Position numbers and translations under genes: made by a program. A model generated the notes under the pieces. That model saw only the letters and a program-made list of their open reading frames with translations, ran no database searches and was not told the origin of the DNA. 64,000 bases of DNA from Comamonas sp. JUb58. Lineage in GTDB: Bacteria > Pseudomonadota > Gammaproteobacteria > Burkholderiales > Burkholderiaceae_C. Positions 33,198 to 43,839 of the stretch are shown in pieces (position 1 is the stretch's first letter; every line of letters begins with the position of its first letter). The stretch is from assembly GCF_004364775.1 (NCBI RefSeq), contig NZ_SOAL01000015.1:1-64000 (forward strand). The letters are read 5' to 3'.

Positions 33198-34097
33198 TCA
33201 GAGGTTGGAGATGCCGCTGCTCACATGCCCGGCCGGCACATGGGCCGCTGCGCTGGTCACATGGCCGGTCTGGTCGTCAAAGAAGAAATCGGGCTCGAAC
33301 TCGCGCAGAAACTCGCCCTTGGCCAGGCCGCCGAGGAACATGGTTTCATCGACGCCGATGTTCCAGTCCATCAGGGTGCGGATGGCGCGCTCATGCGCCG
33401 GAGCGCTGCGGGCGGTGACCAGCGCGGTGCGGATGCGCATCTGGCTTTGCGTGTCTTGCTGCAGCCGGTGCAGCGCAGCCAGCAGCGGCTTGAAGGGGCC
33501 ATCGGGCAGGGGGCGGGTGGCGTGTTCGATCTCATGGCGCTGGAACGCATCCAGTCCCTGGGCCTGGAAGACGCGCTCGGCCTCATCGGAGAACAGCACG
33601 GCATCGCCGTCAAAGGCAATGCGCACTTCATCGGGATGGCTGTCCTGCGCCTGGGCCGATTCGGTCAGCACGCGAGCCGCCGGAAAGCCCAGCTGCAGCG
33701 CCTGCTGCACATCGGTGGCATTGGCGGACAGAAACAAATGCGCGCCCAGCGGCTTGAGGTAGCGGAAAGGGTCGCGCCCCTGGGTGAACACCCCGCGCTG
33801 GATGGAATGCAGGCCATGGGCTTTGCAGCTGCGGAACACCCGCATGCCACTGACCGGGTCATTGCGCGACAGCAGCACCACCTCGACCTTTTGCACCGTA
33901 CCGCTGTTAAAGGCCAGCAGCTTGCGCACCAAGGAGAAGGCCACGCCCGGCGGCGCGGGGATATCGAGCCGCTGCAGCTGCAGCTGGGCATAGGCCTGGT
34001 CCTTGTCTTGCTCGAAAACCCGGTTTTCTTCTTCAAAGTTGAACAGCGCCCGCGAGGAGATCGCGACCACCAGCTTGTTTTCGAGAGTGGCAGCCAT
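33198..34097 (-). CDS. 5'-nucleotidase (cytosolic, PF06189 type)
   Basis: A 299-residue soluble protein of the bacterial 5'-nucleotidase family related to eukaryotic cytosolic nucleotidase I, hydrolysing nucleoside monophosphates. Recognisable stretches are VVAISSRALFNFEEENRVFE, VEVVLLSRNDPVSGMRVFRS, IAFDGDAVLFSDEAERVF (the aspartate-rich HAD-like motif) and the C-terminal DETMFLGGLAKGEFLREFEP with FFFDDQ. It has no export signal. It stands alone: the TonB receptor is convergent, and the GntR gene upstream is co-directional 57 bases away. Confidence 0.88.
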   Translation of the reverse strand: MAATLENKLVVAISSRALFNFEEENRVFEQDKDQAYAQLQLQRLDIPAPPGVAFSLVRKLLAFNSGTVQKVEVVLLSRNDPVSGMRVFRSCKAHGLHSIQRGVFTQGRDPFRYLKPLGAHLFLSANATDVQQALQLGFPAARVLTESAQAQDSHPDEVRIAFDGDAVLFSDEAERVFQAQGLDAFQRHEIEHATRPLPDGPFKPLLAALHRLQQDTQSQMRIRTALVTARSAPAHERAIRTLMDWNIGVDETMFLGGLAKGEFLREFEPDFFFDDQTGHVTSAAAHVPAGHVSSGISNL

Positions 34098-34154
34098 GGC
34101 CGTCCTTGTTGCTGAACTGGGGCCAATATAGCGCAGTGGCAGGGCAGTTTGTAC

Positions 34155-34889
34155 TCAATACCAAGCCTGGGAGAACTGCGAAATGACACGTCCCAAATGC
34201 TGCTGCATCGCCTGGCGCGCCTGCTCGGGCTGGCGCTCGGCAATTGCGGCAAATATGGCCTGGTGGTCCTTGAGGCTGGCCTCGCGCAGCTGCTCGGAGT
34301 GGAAATGCTGCTCGATCTTGTCCCAGCGCGGGTCCTGGCGGGCGTTGTCCCACATGGCTTCCACCATGTGCTGCAGCACGCGGTTGCCGGTGGCCTCGGC
34401 AATGGCGAGGTGAAAACGCCGGTCGGCTGCATCGTAGGCGTCCTTGTCGGCCAGCTGCAGGCGCATGGTGGCGAGGGCATCGAGCATGCGGTCCAGGTCG
34501 GCATCGCGGCGCTCGCTGGCAGCGGCTGCGGCAATCTCGGCCTCGACCAGCACGCGGGCGCGCAGGGTTTCCAGCGGGCCGGGGCCGGTGGGCACATCAA
34601 AGGCGGGCAGGCGGCTGGGGCCACTGGCACCCGTGGACTGCAGGTAGATGCCCGAGCCCAGGCGCACCTCGACGAGGCCTTGCACCTCCAGCGCAATGAT
34701 GGCCTCGCGCACGGCAGTGCGGCTGACGCCGAACATGTCGGCGAGGGTGCGCTCCGAGGGCAGGCGCTGGTCGGCCGCCGCGCTGTCTGCAGCAGTTTCT
34801 TCCAGGATTTTTCTGGCGAGGTCTTGGTAGGACCTGACGCCGGTGGTGCGGCTGTCGTCGTCAACCGTCGGGACCAGCTTGTTGGGCAT
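34155..34889 (-). CDS. FadR-subfamily GntR transcriptional regulator
   Basis: A 244-residue regulator with an N-terminal winged helix (RLPSERTLADMFGVSRTAVR, residues 43-62, and LVEVRLGSGIYL) and a C-terminal FCD ligand domain with metal-binding type residues (AADRRFHLAIAEATGN, FHSEQLREASLKDHQAIF). It is divergent from uxuA, and three TGGT-(N2-3)-ACCA-like palindromes lie in the shared 181-base region, so it most likely represses the uxuA-Bug operon in response to a hexuronate or related sugar acid. The ligand is inferred. Confidence 0.9.
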   Translation of the reverse strand: MPNKLVPTVDDDSRTTGVRSYQDLARKILEETAADSAAADQRLPSERTLADMFGVSRTAVREAIIALEVQGLVEVRLGSGIYLQSTGASGPSRLPAFDVPTGPGPLETLRARVLVEAEIAAAAASERRDADLDRMLDALATMRLQLADKDAYDAADRRFHLAIAEATGNRVLQHMVEAMWDNARQDPRWDKIEQHFHSEQLREASLKDHQAIFAAIAERQPEQARQAMQQHLGRVISQFSQAWY

Positions 34890-34988
34890 CTTGCGCGTAT
34901 TCCGTTCATGGGCCGATCCGCCAAAACCGGAGGGCCAGCAGCAGTGTAAGCCGCCGTCCGGCCCAAATGCGGCAAATACCGGACATAG

Positions 34989-35041
34989 TGGTAAACCATC
35001 AATCTAAATGGTCTGGCCAGTTTGTAGAATTGGTCTAACCA
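34989..35041. promoter_or_regulatory. Three FadR/GntR-type operator candidates before uxuA
   Basis: TGGTAAACCA (34989-34998), TGGTCTGGCCA (35009-35019) and TGGTCTAACCA (35031-35041). The last fits the FadR-subfamily consensus TnGTnnnACnA exactly, the middle one differs at one position, and the first is one base shorter. The last two start 22 bases apart, two helical turns. They lie 30-82 bases before uxuA, across the likely promoter. Confidence 0.65.
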
Positions 35042-35070
35042 GATTTTTAATTGCAGGAAAAGGTTCATCC

Positions 35071-36147
35071 ATGAAGATGTCGTTTCGTTGGTTTGGCAGC
35101 TCGGACCCGGTGTCCCTGGCCTATATTCGCCAGATCCCCGGGGTCACGCATATCGTCTCGGCGATCTACGACGAGCCGGTTGGCGCCGTCTGGCCGCTGG
35201 CCAAGATCGAGGCGCTCAAGCAGCATATCGAAGAGGCCGGCCTGGCTTTTGAGTTGGTGGAATCGGTGCCGGTGCACGAAGACATCAAACTCGGCCGCGA
35301 CAGCCGCGACCAGCTGATCGCCAACTACCAGCAAACCCTGCGCCATCTGGCCGCTGCCGGTGTGCAGGTGGTGTGCTACAACTTCATGCCGGTGTTTGAC
35401 TGGACCCGCACCGAGCTGGCCAAGCAGCTGCCCGATGGCTCCACCTGCCTGGCCTTTGACAGCCGCATGGCCGACAGCATTGATGCGGAAAAAGGCATCT
35501 CGCTGCCCGGCTGGGACAGCAGCTACCGCAGTGACGAGCTGCAAGGCCTGCTGCAGGCCTACCGCCAGGTCGATGCCGAGCAGCTCTGGCAGAACCTGGC
35601 CTATTTTCTGCAGGCGGTCATCCCGGTGGCCGAAGAATGCGGCATCAAGATGGCCATCCACCCCGATGACCCACCGCGCCCGATCTTTGGCCTGCCGCGC
35701 ATCGTGAAGAACCGCGACGACTTGGCCCGCATCGTCGACCTGATCGATAGCCCCGCCAATGGCCTGACCCTGTGCTCGGGCTCGCTGGGCGCCGGCCCGC
35801 AGAACAATGTCGAGGCGCTGGTGCGCGAGTTTGGCGGCCGGGGCCGCATCCACTTTGCGCATATCCGCAATGTGAAGGTCTCGCCCGACGGCGATTTCGA
35901 AGAAACCGCCCACCTCTCGACCTGCGGCTCGCTCGACATCGCGGCCATCGTCAAGGCCTACCACGATGTGGGCTTTGCAGGCTATGTGCGCCCGGACCAC
36001 GGCCGCATGATCTGGGGCGAAACCGGCAAGCCCGGCTATGGCCTCTACGACCGGGCTCTGGGCGCCGTCTACATCAACGGCCTGTGGGAAGCGGTGGACA
36101 AGTTCTCACCCGAGCAGCAAGACAGCGCAGCACCTGCTGCAGTCTGA
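35071..36147 (+). CDS. uxuA: Mannonate dehydratase
   Basis: A 358-residue enzyme of the UxuA family (TIM barrel, Mn2+ or Fe2+) converting D-mannonate to 2-keto-3-deoxygluconate. Characteristic sequence: [76 protein letters not shown] and [13 protein letters not shown]. The His, Cys and Asp residues in these motifs are the usual metal ligands. The ATG at 35071 has AGGAAAAGG upstream. No other hexuronate genes (uxaC, uxuB, kdgK) are in the window; the next gene is a Bug binding protein 23 bases away. Confidence 0.93.
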   Translation: MKMSFRWFGSSDPVSLAYIRQIPGVTHIVSAIYDEPVGAVWPLAKIEALKQHIEEAGLAFELVESVPVHEDIKLGRDSRDQLIANYQQTLRHLAAAGVQVVCYNFMPVFDWTRTELAKQLPDGSTCLAFDSRMADSIDAEKGISLPGWDSSYRSDELQGLLQAYRQVDAEQLWQNLAYFLQAVIPVAEECGIKMAIHPDDPPRPIFGLPRIVKNRDDLARIVDLIDSPANGLTLCSGSLGAGPQNNVEALVREFGGRGRIHFAHIRNVKVSPDGDFEETAHLSTCGSLDIAAIVKAYHDVGFAGYVRPDHGRMIWGETGKPGYGLYDRALGAVYINGLWEAVDKFSPEQQDSAAPAAV

Positions 36148-36170
36148 TTTCAAACCAAGGAGACATAACA

Positions 36171-37193
36171 ATGAAGACCAAGACAACACAGCACGCGATG
36201 CTGCGCCGCCAACTGACCCAAGGCCTGGCCCTGGGCCTGGCGCTGGGCACCAGCCTGGTCGGCGCCCCGGCGCTGGCGCAAACCGCCTACCCGACCAAGC
36301 CGGTGACCCTGATGGTGGGCTTTCCGCCAGGTGGTCAGACCGATTTTGCCGCCCGTGTGCTCAGCAACAGCTTGGCAGCCAACCTGGGCCAGGGCGTGGT
36401 CATCGAGAACAAGGCCGGCGTCAACGGCAACCTGGGCTCGGCGGACATCATGCGCTCGGCCCCCGATGGCTACCGCATGCTGGTGGGCAATGGCTCGATG
36501 ACGGTGACCCCGCATGTCTTCCCGACCCTGGGCATTGTGGACCCGACCAAGTTTGTGCCGGTCGGCATTCTGCTGCAGTCGCCGCTGGTGCTGGTGGTGC
36601 CGGCTGCGTCGCCGGTGAAGGACTTTGCGCAGTTTGCCGCCCTCGTCAAAGAGCGCGCCAAGGCAGGCAAGGGCGTGGACTATGGCACCCCGGGTGCAGG
36701 CTCGCTGGTGCATGTGACCACCGAGCTGATGCGCGAGCGCCTGGGCAGCCCAGCGATGAACCATGTGCCCTACAAGGGCAGTGGCCCGGCCGTGATCGAC
36801 CTGATGGCCGGCCGCATCGAGGCGATGTTTGATGCCACCTCGGTGTTTGATCCCTATATCAAGTCCGGCAAGGTGCGCGCCATCATGGTGACCAGCAGCA
36901 GCCGCGTCGCCTCTCTGCCCGATGTGCCGACCCCCGCCGAAGTGGGCCTGAAGGATTTCGAGATCATCTCCTTCATCGGCATGTATGGCCCGCCCGGCAC
37001 CCGCCCGGAGGTGGTGCAAAAGCTCAATACCGCCATCAACACGGTGCTGAAGGAACCAGCGGTTATCCGCAGCTTTCAGGAGCGCGGCGATCAGCCAGGC
37101 GGCGGTACGCCTGAGCAACTGGATGCGATGACGCGCGCGCAGTACAAGCTCTGGGGCGATGTGGTGAAGGCCAACAAGATCCACGCGGAGTAA
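36171..37193 (+). CDS. Bug-family TTT substrate-binding protein, co-transcribed with uxuA
   Basis: A 340-residue periplasmic receptor with a signal peptide (cleavage after APALAQ) and the Bug signature YPTKPVTLMVGFPPGGQTDF, VVIENKAGVNGNLGSADIM, MNHVPYKGSGPAVIDLMAG. AAGGAG lies 8 bases before the ATG at 36171. Its position directly after uxuA, behind the same operators, suggests a sugar-acid ligand such as a hexuronate or aldonate. No membrane components are adjacent. Confidence 0.9.
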   Translation: MKTKTTQHAMLRRQLTQGLALGLALGTSLVGAPALAQTAYPTKPVTLMVGFPPGGQTDFAARVLSNSLAANLGQGVVIENKAGVNGNLGSADIMRSAPDGYRMLVGNGSMTVTPHVFPTLGIVDPTKFVPVGILLQSPLVLVVPAASPVKDFAQFAALVKERAKAGKGVDYGTPGAGSLVHVTTELMRERLGSPAMNHVPYKGSGPAVIDLMAGRIEAMFDATSVFDPYIKSGKVRAIMVTSSSRVASLPDVPTPAEVGLKDFEIISFIGMYGPPGTRPEVVQKLNTAINTVLKEPAVIRSFQERGDQPGGGTPEQLDAMTRAQYKLWGDVVKANKIHAE

Positions 37194-37202
37194 GGGCCGA
37201 AT

Positions 37203-37235
37203 CAGGCCAGGCGCGCCGTATGGCGCCCTGGCCTG
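37203..37235. terminator. Bidirectional hairpin between convergent genes
   Basis: CAGGCCAGG and CCTGGCCTG (with GCGC pairing inside) form a GC-rich stem-loop between the stops of the Bug gene and gspF. There is no T run on either strand, so its strength as a terminator is doubtful. Confidence 0.4.
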
Positions 37236-37241
37236 CAGCGT

Positions 37242-38459
37242 TCAACGCACAAACTGGTTGAGCTGGATGATGGGCATCAGCACCGCCATCACGATGATGC
37301 CGACAATGATGCCCATGCCGACGATCAGCAGCGGCTCCAGGATGGTGGCCAGGCGCATCGCGCGGCGCTTTACATCGCCTGCCAGCTGGTTGGCCACACG
37401 CTGCAGCATCTGCGGCAGCTCGCCGGTCTGCTCGCCCAGGCGGGCAAACATCGACAGCAGCGCGGGGTAGCGCTTTTTCTGGGCCAGGGCTGATGCGAGC
37501 GGCGCGCCTTCGCGCACCATGTCCAGCGCATCGATGGCATCCTGGCGCATGGCCTGGTTGGAGACGGTTTGCGCAGCGGCCTGCAGCGCTTTCAAGATGG
37601 GCACACCGGCATTGCTGAGCATGGCCAGGGTGGAGGCAAAACGGGCGGCATTGTAGTTGCGCGAGAGCTTGCCGATGACCGGCAACTGCAGCCAGCCAGC
37701 ATCAAAGCGCTGGCGAAAGGCCGGTTGGCGCAGTGACAGGCGCAGCATCACGGTGCCAACAACCGCAAGGCCCGCGCCCAGCCACCACCAGTGGCGGATC
37801 AGGTCGCTGAAGCCCAGCATGATGCGGGTCAGCAGCGGCAGCGCATGCTTGGTGCCCGAGAACACCTCGGCCACCTGGGGCACCACATAGCTCATCAGCA
37901 CCATCACCACGACAAAGGCAAAGCAGGTAACGATGGCTGGGTAGAGCGAGGCACCGATGAGGCTGTTCTTGAGCTGGTCGCGCTCTTCCAGATCATCGGC
38001 CAACCGCGACAGCACCTGGTCCAGGTGGCCGCTGTGCTCGCCCGCATCGATCACGGCGCGGTAGATCTGCGAAAAATCACGGGGGTAGAGGGCCAGCGAC
38101 TTGGCAAAGGTGGAGCCGCCATTGACCTCGGCGCGCAGGCTGGCCACCAGCTGGCGCTGGGGCTCACTGTTGATCTCTTCGATCAGCGCAGTCAGCGCGC
38201 GCTCCAGCGGCAGGCCGGAGCTGATGAGGCCGGCGAGCTGGCGCGTCCAGACCGCCAGGCTGGTGGCATTGAAGACCGCGCGCCGGCTGCGCACCGTGCT
38301 GGCACCGCTGTCGTCGACATCGCCCAGGGGCTCGACCGCCAAGGGCACCATGGCCTGGGCACGCAGCAGGCTGCGTGCCGCCTTGGCGCTGTCGGCTTCG
38401 ATCATGCCCTTGCGGGTCTGGCCCTGGGCGTCTAGAACTTCGTACGAAAAAGCGGGCAT
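37242..38459 (-). CDS. gspF: Type II secretion inner-membrane protein GspF
   Basis: A 405-residue platform protein with two T2SF repeats. It begins MPAFSYEVLDAQGQTRKGMI, shows the first repeat around WTRQLAGLISSGLPLERAL and FSQIYRAVIDAGEHSGHLD, and the second around FASTLAMLSNAGVPILKAL and MFARLGEQTGELPQML, with three membrane segments and the usual end IIVGIIVMAVLMPIIQLNQF. The ATG at 38459 begins the conserved N-terminus. It is 9.9 kb from the rest of the gsp cluster, with unrelated genes in between. Confidence 0.93.
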   Translation of the reverse strand: MPAFSYEVLDAQGQTRKGMIEADSAKAARSLLRAQAMVPLAVEPLGDVDDSGASTVRSRRAVFNATSLAVWTRQLAGLISSGLPLERALTALIEEINSEPQRQLVASLRAEVNGGSTFAKSLALYPRDFSQIYRAVIDAGEHSGHLDQVLSRLADDLEERDQLKNSLIGASLYPAIVTCFAFVVVMVLMSYVVPQVAEVFSGTKHALPLLTRIMLGFSDLIRHWWWLGAGLAVVGTVMLRLSLRQPAFRQRFDAGWLQLPVIGKLSRNYNAARFASTLAMLSNAGVPILKALQAAAQTVSNQAMRQDAIDALDMVREGAPLASALAQKKRYPALLSMFARLGEQTGELPQMLQRVANQLAGDVKRRAMRLATILEPLLIVGMGIIVGIIVMAVLMPIIQLNQFVR

Positions 38460-38545
38460 GGACTGGTGGATAAAACAAGGTGGCTCCACGGCCACCCCGG
38501 GCTATTGTGCCTGATCCACGTGGCATGCAGATGGCAGCGGCCCGA

Positions 38546-39196
38546 TCAGGCAGCGGCTGCGCTGGGCATCTGCACGGGGCCATCGAGCGCATCGGCACGC
38601 TGAGCGGCCGGGCGCTGCAGCAGCGGCAAGGCGTAGTCCTGGAAGGCGGGCAGGCTCGGCAGGGTGCCTTCCTGCATGCTCCAGCCGATATAGCTGGCCA
38701 GGTACAGGTCGGCCGCCGTGAAATGGTCGCCACAGGCATAGCGCTTGCCGGTGACCGCCAGCTGCAGGCTGCGCAGCACATCGTCAAAACGGCCAAAGCC
38801 TGCCGACAGCGCCTGGCGCTCGCTCTGGTTCTGCAGCCAGCCCTCCGCCTTGGCGGTGGACACCGCCTCGACCGGCCCAGCCACAAAGAACAGCCAGCGG
38901 TAGTAGCTGCCGCGCTCGCTGCTGCCCAGCGCTGGGGCCAGCTTTTTCTCGGGGAAGAGGTCGGCCAGGTAGGCCAGGATCGCGCCGGTCTCGCTCACCA
39001 TCGTGTCGCCATGCTGCAGCGCTGGCACCTTGCCCATGGGGTTGAGCGCCAGGTAGTCGGGCGACTTCATCGTGCCGCCAAACTCCAGCCGCACCGGTTC
39101 ATAGACGGCGCCGCATTCTTCCAGCATCCAGCGCACCATGCGGGCGCGGGACTGGGGGTGGTAGAAAAAGCGCAGCGGGGCGTTGTGAGTGGTCAT
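38546..39196 (-). CDS. Glutathione S-transferase family protein
   Basis: A 216-residue protein with an N-terminal thioredoxin fold (LRFFYHPQSRARMVRWML, ALNPMGKVPALQHGD with the cis-Pro, and MVSETGAILAYLADLFPE) and an all-helical C-terminal domain ending DHFTAADLYLASYIGW. The activating residue is probably the Ser or Tyr near residue 10-15. The ATG at 39196 has AGGAAG upstream. The substrate is unknown. A WYL regulator lies just upstream on the same strand and may control it. Confidence 0.88.
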   Translation of the reverse strand: MTTHNAPLRFFYHPQSRARMVRWMLEECGAVYEPVRLEFGGTMKSPDYLALNPMGKVPALQHGDTMVSETGAILAYLADLFPEKKLAPALGSSERGSYYRWLFFVAGPVEAVSTAKAEGWLQNQSERQALSAGFGRFDDVLRSLQLAVTGKRYACGDHFTAADLYLASYIGWSMQEGTLPSLPAFQDYALPLLQRPAAQRADALDGPVQMPSAAAA

Positions 39197-39296
39197 GTCA
39201 TCTTCCTGTTCAGGGCTTGGCAAAGTCGCCATGCACGCAGGTTAGACAGGGGCGCTGACAGAAACTGTCAGCAGCCGAACATGAAGCGGTCCGCGC

Positions 39297-39995
39297 TTAT
39301 GACCAGCCATTCATCGTGTAGCCCGTTTCCGCCAGCCAGCGCTGGATGAGGCTGTGCCGGCTTTGCGGATAGCGCTCCTGCAGCTCCTGCATGGCATGCA
39401 CCCGGTCGGCCCGAAAATGGCGAAAGCCCTGGCGCAGCTCGCACCAGGCGGACACCACCCGGCTGCGGTCGAAATAGGCCATCGCAAACGGCCAGACCAG
39501 GCGCTCGGTCAGGCGACCGTGTTGGTCCTCGTAGTGCAACACCACCTTGTGTTCGGCACGGATCGCGCGGCGCAGCCCGGTCTGCCAGGTTTCGGGCTGG
39601 GGGTTGGGCTGCATATTGGGGACCATCAGGCCGCTGGTATCGACTGCGATGCGCAGCTCCAGCGGCAGGGCGCTGCGGATGCGGTCCATCGCGGCGCTGG
39701 CGGCACTGGCCAGCTGCGGGTCGGCCTGCAGGCTGGCCCAGCGGGCGCCCAGCAGCAAGGCTTCCAACTCATCGGCATTGAACATCAGCGGCGGCAGCAA
39801 AAAGCCGGGCCGCATCTCAAAGCCAATGCCCGGATCGCCCTCGATGGCGGCGCCTTGCTCGCGCAGGCTGGCAATATCGCGGTAGAGGGTACGCAGGCTC
39901 ACCTCCAGGGTCTGGGCCAGCGCCGGGCCGGTTTGGGGCTGGCGGGCGCGGCGCAACAGATCGAGCAGGCGGAGCAGGCGGGCAGGGCGGGACAT
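39297..39995 (-). CDS. YafY-type HTH/WYL transcriptional regulator
   Basis: A 232-residue regulator with an N-terminal HTH_11 winged helix (ARLLRLLDLLRRARQPQTGP, EVSLRTLYRDIASLREQGAA) and a WYL ligand-sensing domain (LRRAIRAEHKVVLHYEDQHG, RLVWPFAMAYFDRSRVVSAW). The ATG at 39995 starts just before the helix. It precedes the GST gene by about 100 bases in the same direction. The effector is unknown. Confidence 0.88.
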   Translation of the reverse strand: MSRPARLLRLLDLLRRARQPQTGPALAQTLEVSLRTLYRDIASLREQGAAIEGDPGIGFEMRPGFLLPPLMFNADELEALLLGARWASLQADPQLASAASAAMDRIRSALPLELRIAVDTSGLMVPNMQPNPQPETWQTGLRRAIRAEHKVVLHYEDQHGRLTERLVWPFAMAYFDRSRVVSAWCELRQGFRHFRADRVHAMQELQERYPQSRHSLIQRWLAETGYTMNGWS

Positions 39996-40033
39996 CGCGC
40001 AAGCATAGCCGGTCTGCCGCGCCTGCAACCGGC

Positions 40034-40948
40034 TCAGCCCGGCGCTTTTTGCCCGATCTCGAAATTGGCCTGGATCTCCAGCGCGCGCACCAGGCCGGAA
40101 TGGTCCCAGCCCGCGCCGCCGTGGGCCACGCAGCTGTTGAACAGCTCCTGCGCCTGGGCGGTGTTGGGCAGCGCCACGCCGAGCTGGCGTGCGCTGGATA
40201 GCGCCAGGTTCAGGTCCTTTTGGTGCAGCGCGATGCGGAAGCCGGGCTCAAACGTGCGCTTGATCATGCGCTCGGCATGCACCTCCAGAATCTTGGACGA
40301 GGCAAAGCCGCCCAGCAGCGCCTGGCGCACCCTTGCCGGGTCAGCACCGGCGCGGGATGCAAACAGCAGGGCCTCGGCCACCGCCTCGATGTTCAGCGCG
40401 ACGATGATCTGGTTGGCCACCTTGGCGGTCTGGCCGTCGCCGTTGCCGCCGACCAGGGTGATGTTCTTGCCCAGGGTTTCGAACAACGGCTTGACACGCT
40501 CGAAGGCCGCCTCCGGGCCGCCCACCATGATGGACAGGGTCGCATTTTTGGCCCCCACCTCGCCGCCCGATACCGGCGCATCGAGGTACTGCGCGCCCAG
40601 CGCGGTGATGCGCTTGGCAAAGTCCTTGGTCGCTACGGGCGAGATGGACGACATGTCCACCACAATCTTGCCGCTGCTGCCCTTGAGGCCGGCGGCCAGG
40701 CCATCGGGGGCAAACAGCACTTTCTCGACGTCGGGCGTGTCGGGCACCATCACAAAGACGATATCGGCCCGCTCGGCCACGCCGCGCACCGATGTGCATT
40801 GGGTGGCTGTGCTTTCTGCGATATGGGCCGGCACCTTGCCGCGCGTGTTGATGAACAGCTGGTGGCCGGCGGCGATCAGGTGGCTGCACATGGGCGCGCC
40901 CATGATGCCCAGGCCGATAAAACCCAGTTTGAGTGGCGTTGCATGCAT
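40034..40948 (-). CDS. glxR: 2-hydroxy-3-oxopropionate (tartronate semialdehyde) reductase
   Basis: A 304-residue beta-hydroxyacid dehydrogenase reducing tartronate semialdehyde to D-glycerate with NAD(P)H. It has the Rossmann motif GFIGLGIMGAPM (residues 9-20), the substrate loop DAPVSGGEVGAKNATLSIMV and the catalytic Lys176 in DGQTAKVANQII. It is the last gene of a gcl-hyi-glxR operon, 53 bases after hyi, so the assignment to the GlxR/GarR branch rather than 3-hydroxyisobutyrate dehydrogenase rests on both sequence and context. Confidence 0.93.
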   Translation of the reverse strand: MHATPLKLGFIGLGIMGAPMCSHLIAAGHQLFINTRGKVPAHIAESTATQCTSVRGVAERADIVFVMVPDTPDVEKVLFAPDGLAAGLKGSSGKIVVDMSSISPVATKDFAKRITALGAQYLDAPVSGGEVGAKNATLSIMVGGPEAAFERVKPLFETLGKNITLVGGNGDGQTAKVANQIIVALNIEAVAEALLFASRAGADPARVRQALLGGFASSKILEVHAERMIKRTFEPGFRIALHQKDLNLALSSARQLGVALPNTAQAQELFNSCVAHGGAGWDHSGLVRALEIQANFEIGQKAPG

Positions 40949-41001
40949 GCAGAAATCTCCTTGGTTTTTTATGGATGTGAGGGTGTCGGTCTCAGGGGCG
41001 A

Positions 41002-41805
41002 TCAGGCAGTGGCCGTCGCCCGCTTTTGGCCAGCTACCGTTTCCAGCCAGTGCAGGCCTGCCTCGGTGCTCTGCGCGGGCTTGTATTCGCAGCCCACCCA
41101 GCCGCTGTAGCCGATGCGGTCCAGGTGCGCCAACAGGAAGGGATAGTTAATCTCGCCGCTGCCCGGCTCATGGCGGCCTGGGTTGTCAGCCAGCTGCACA
41201 TGGCCGATGCGGGCCAGGTGCTTTTGCAGGGTGGCGGCCAGCTCGCCTTCGCTGCGCTGGGCATGGTAGATGTCGTACTGCACAAAGGCGTTGGCAGCGC
41301 CTACTTCGTCCAGGATGGCCAGTGCTTGGTCGGTGCGGCTCAGGTAGAAGCCGGGGATGTCGAAGGTATTGATGGGCTCGACCAGCAGGCGCAGGTCGGC
41401 CATCTTCAGCGCCGCAGCGGCAAAGCGCAGGTTGTCGACCAGGGTGCGGCGCAAGCTGGCGGCATCCACATCGGCGGGCGCTTTGCCGGCCAGGCAATTG
41501 AGTTGCGGCACGCCCAGCGCATGGGCATAGGTAACGGCCTTGGCAACGCCGGCGCGGAATTCATCCACCCGCCGGGGATCGCAGGCAATGCCGCGCTCGC
41601 CCGCTTCCCAATCGCCCGCAGGCAGGTTGTGCAACACAATCTGCAGGCCTGTGGCATCAAGCCGCTGCTGGATCTCTTCTACCGTATGGGCATACGGAAA
41701 CAGAAACTCCACGGCCTCAAAACCGGCCTGGGCGGCGCGCTCAAAGCGGTCGAGAAACGGCACTTCGGTAAACAGCATGCTGAGGTTGGCAGCAAAACGG
41801 GGCAT
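41002..41805 (-). CDS. hyi: Hydroxypyruvate isomerase
   Basis: A 267-residue TIM-barrel isomerase interconverting hydroxypyruvate and tartronate semialdehyde. Family sequence: MPRFAANLSMLFTEVPFLDR, GFEAVEFLFPYAHTVEEIQQ, LHNLPAGDWEAGERGIACDP, LLVEPINTFDIPGFYLSRTD and GHVQLADNPGRHEPGSGEIN, which hold the metal-binding acidic residues. I chose the ATG at 41805, with GGAG 8 bases upstream; an upstream ATG at 41838 would touch the gcl stop. It lies between gcl and glxR. Confidence 0.93.
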   Translation of the reverse strand: MPRFAANLSMLFTEVPFLDRFERAAQAGFEAVEFLFPYAHTVEEIQQRLDATGLQIVLHNLPAGDWEAGERGIACDPRRVDEFRAGVAKAVTYAHALGVPQLNCLAGKAPADVDAASLRRTLVDNLRFAAAALKMADLRLLVEPINTFDIPGFYLSRTDQALAILDEVGAANAFVQYDIYHAQRSEGELAATLQKHLARIGHVQLADNPGRHEPGSGEINYPFLLAHLDRIGYSGWVGCEYKPAQSTEAGLHWLETVAGQKRATATA

Positions 41806-41837
41806 GGCAAAACTCCGGTTATAAAACGAGGGGTGCA

Positions 41838-43628
<1,791 letters not shown>

Positions 43629-43705
43629 GGGGTCTCCTTTACAGCTGGGTTCGACTGTAGGGAAGCCCGGCGTTTGCCGGAAGGCGCAGGCGGACCATAA
43701 AATTT

Positions 43706-43720
43706 ATTCCACCCAGGAAT
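43706..43720. promoter_or_regulatory. LysR-type operator candidate between gcl and lysR
   Basis: ATTCC-ACCCA-GGAAT is a perfect inverted repeat containing the LysR T-N11-A motif (T at 43707, A at 43719). It lies 78 bases upstream of the gcl start and 120 upstream of the LysR start, next to an AT-rich stretch that may hold the gcl promoter. Confidence 0.55.
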
Positions 43721-43839
43721 GGACGGCACGGCGCAGCATGCCGCATCATCGGGCGCAGAGGCGCTGCAAACCTGTTCAAAAAGCGCCCAGCGTGTAACGA
43801 GCGGCATGCCAGGCCGCAGCAATCCCAGGAGACACAACC

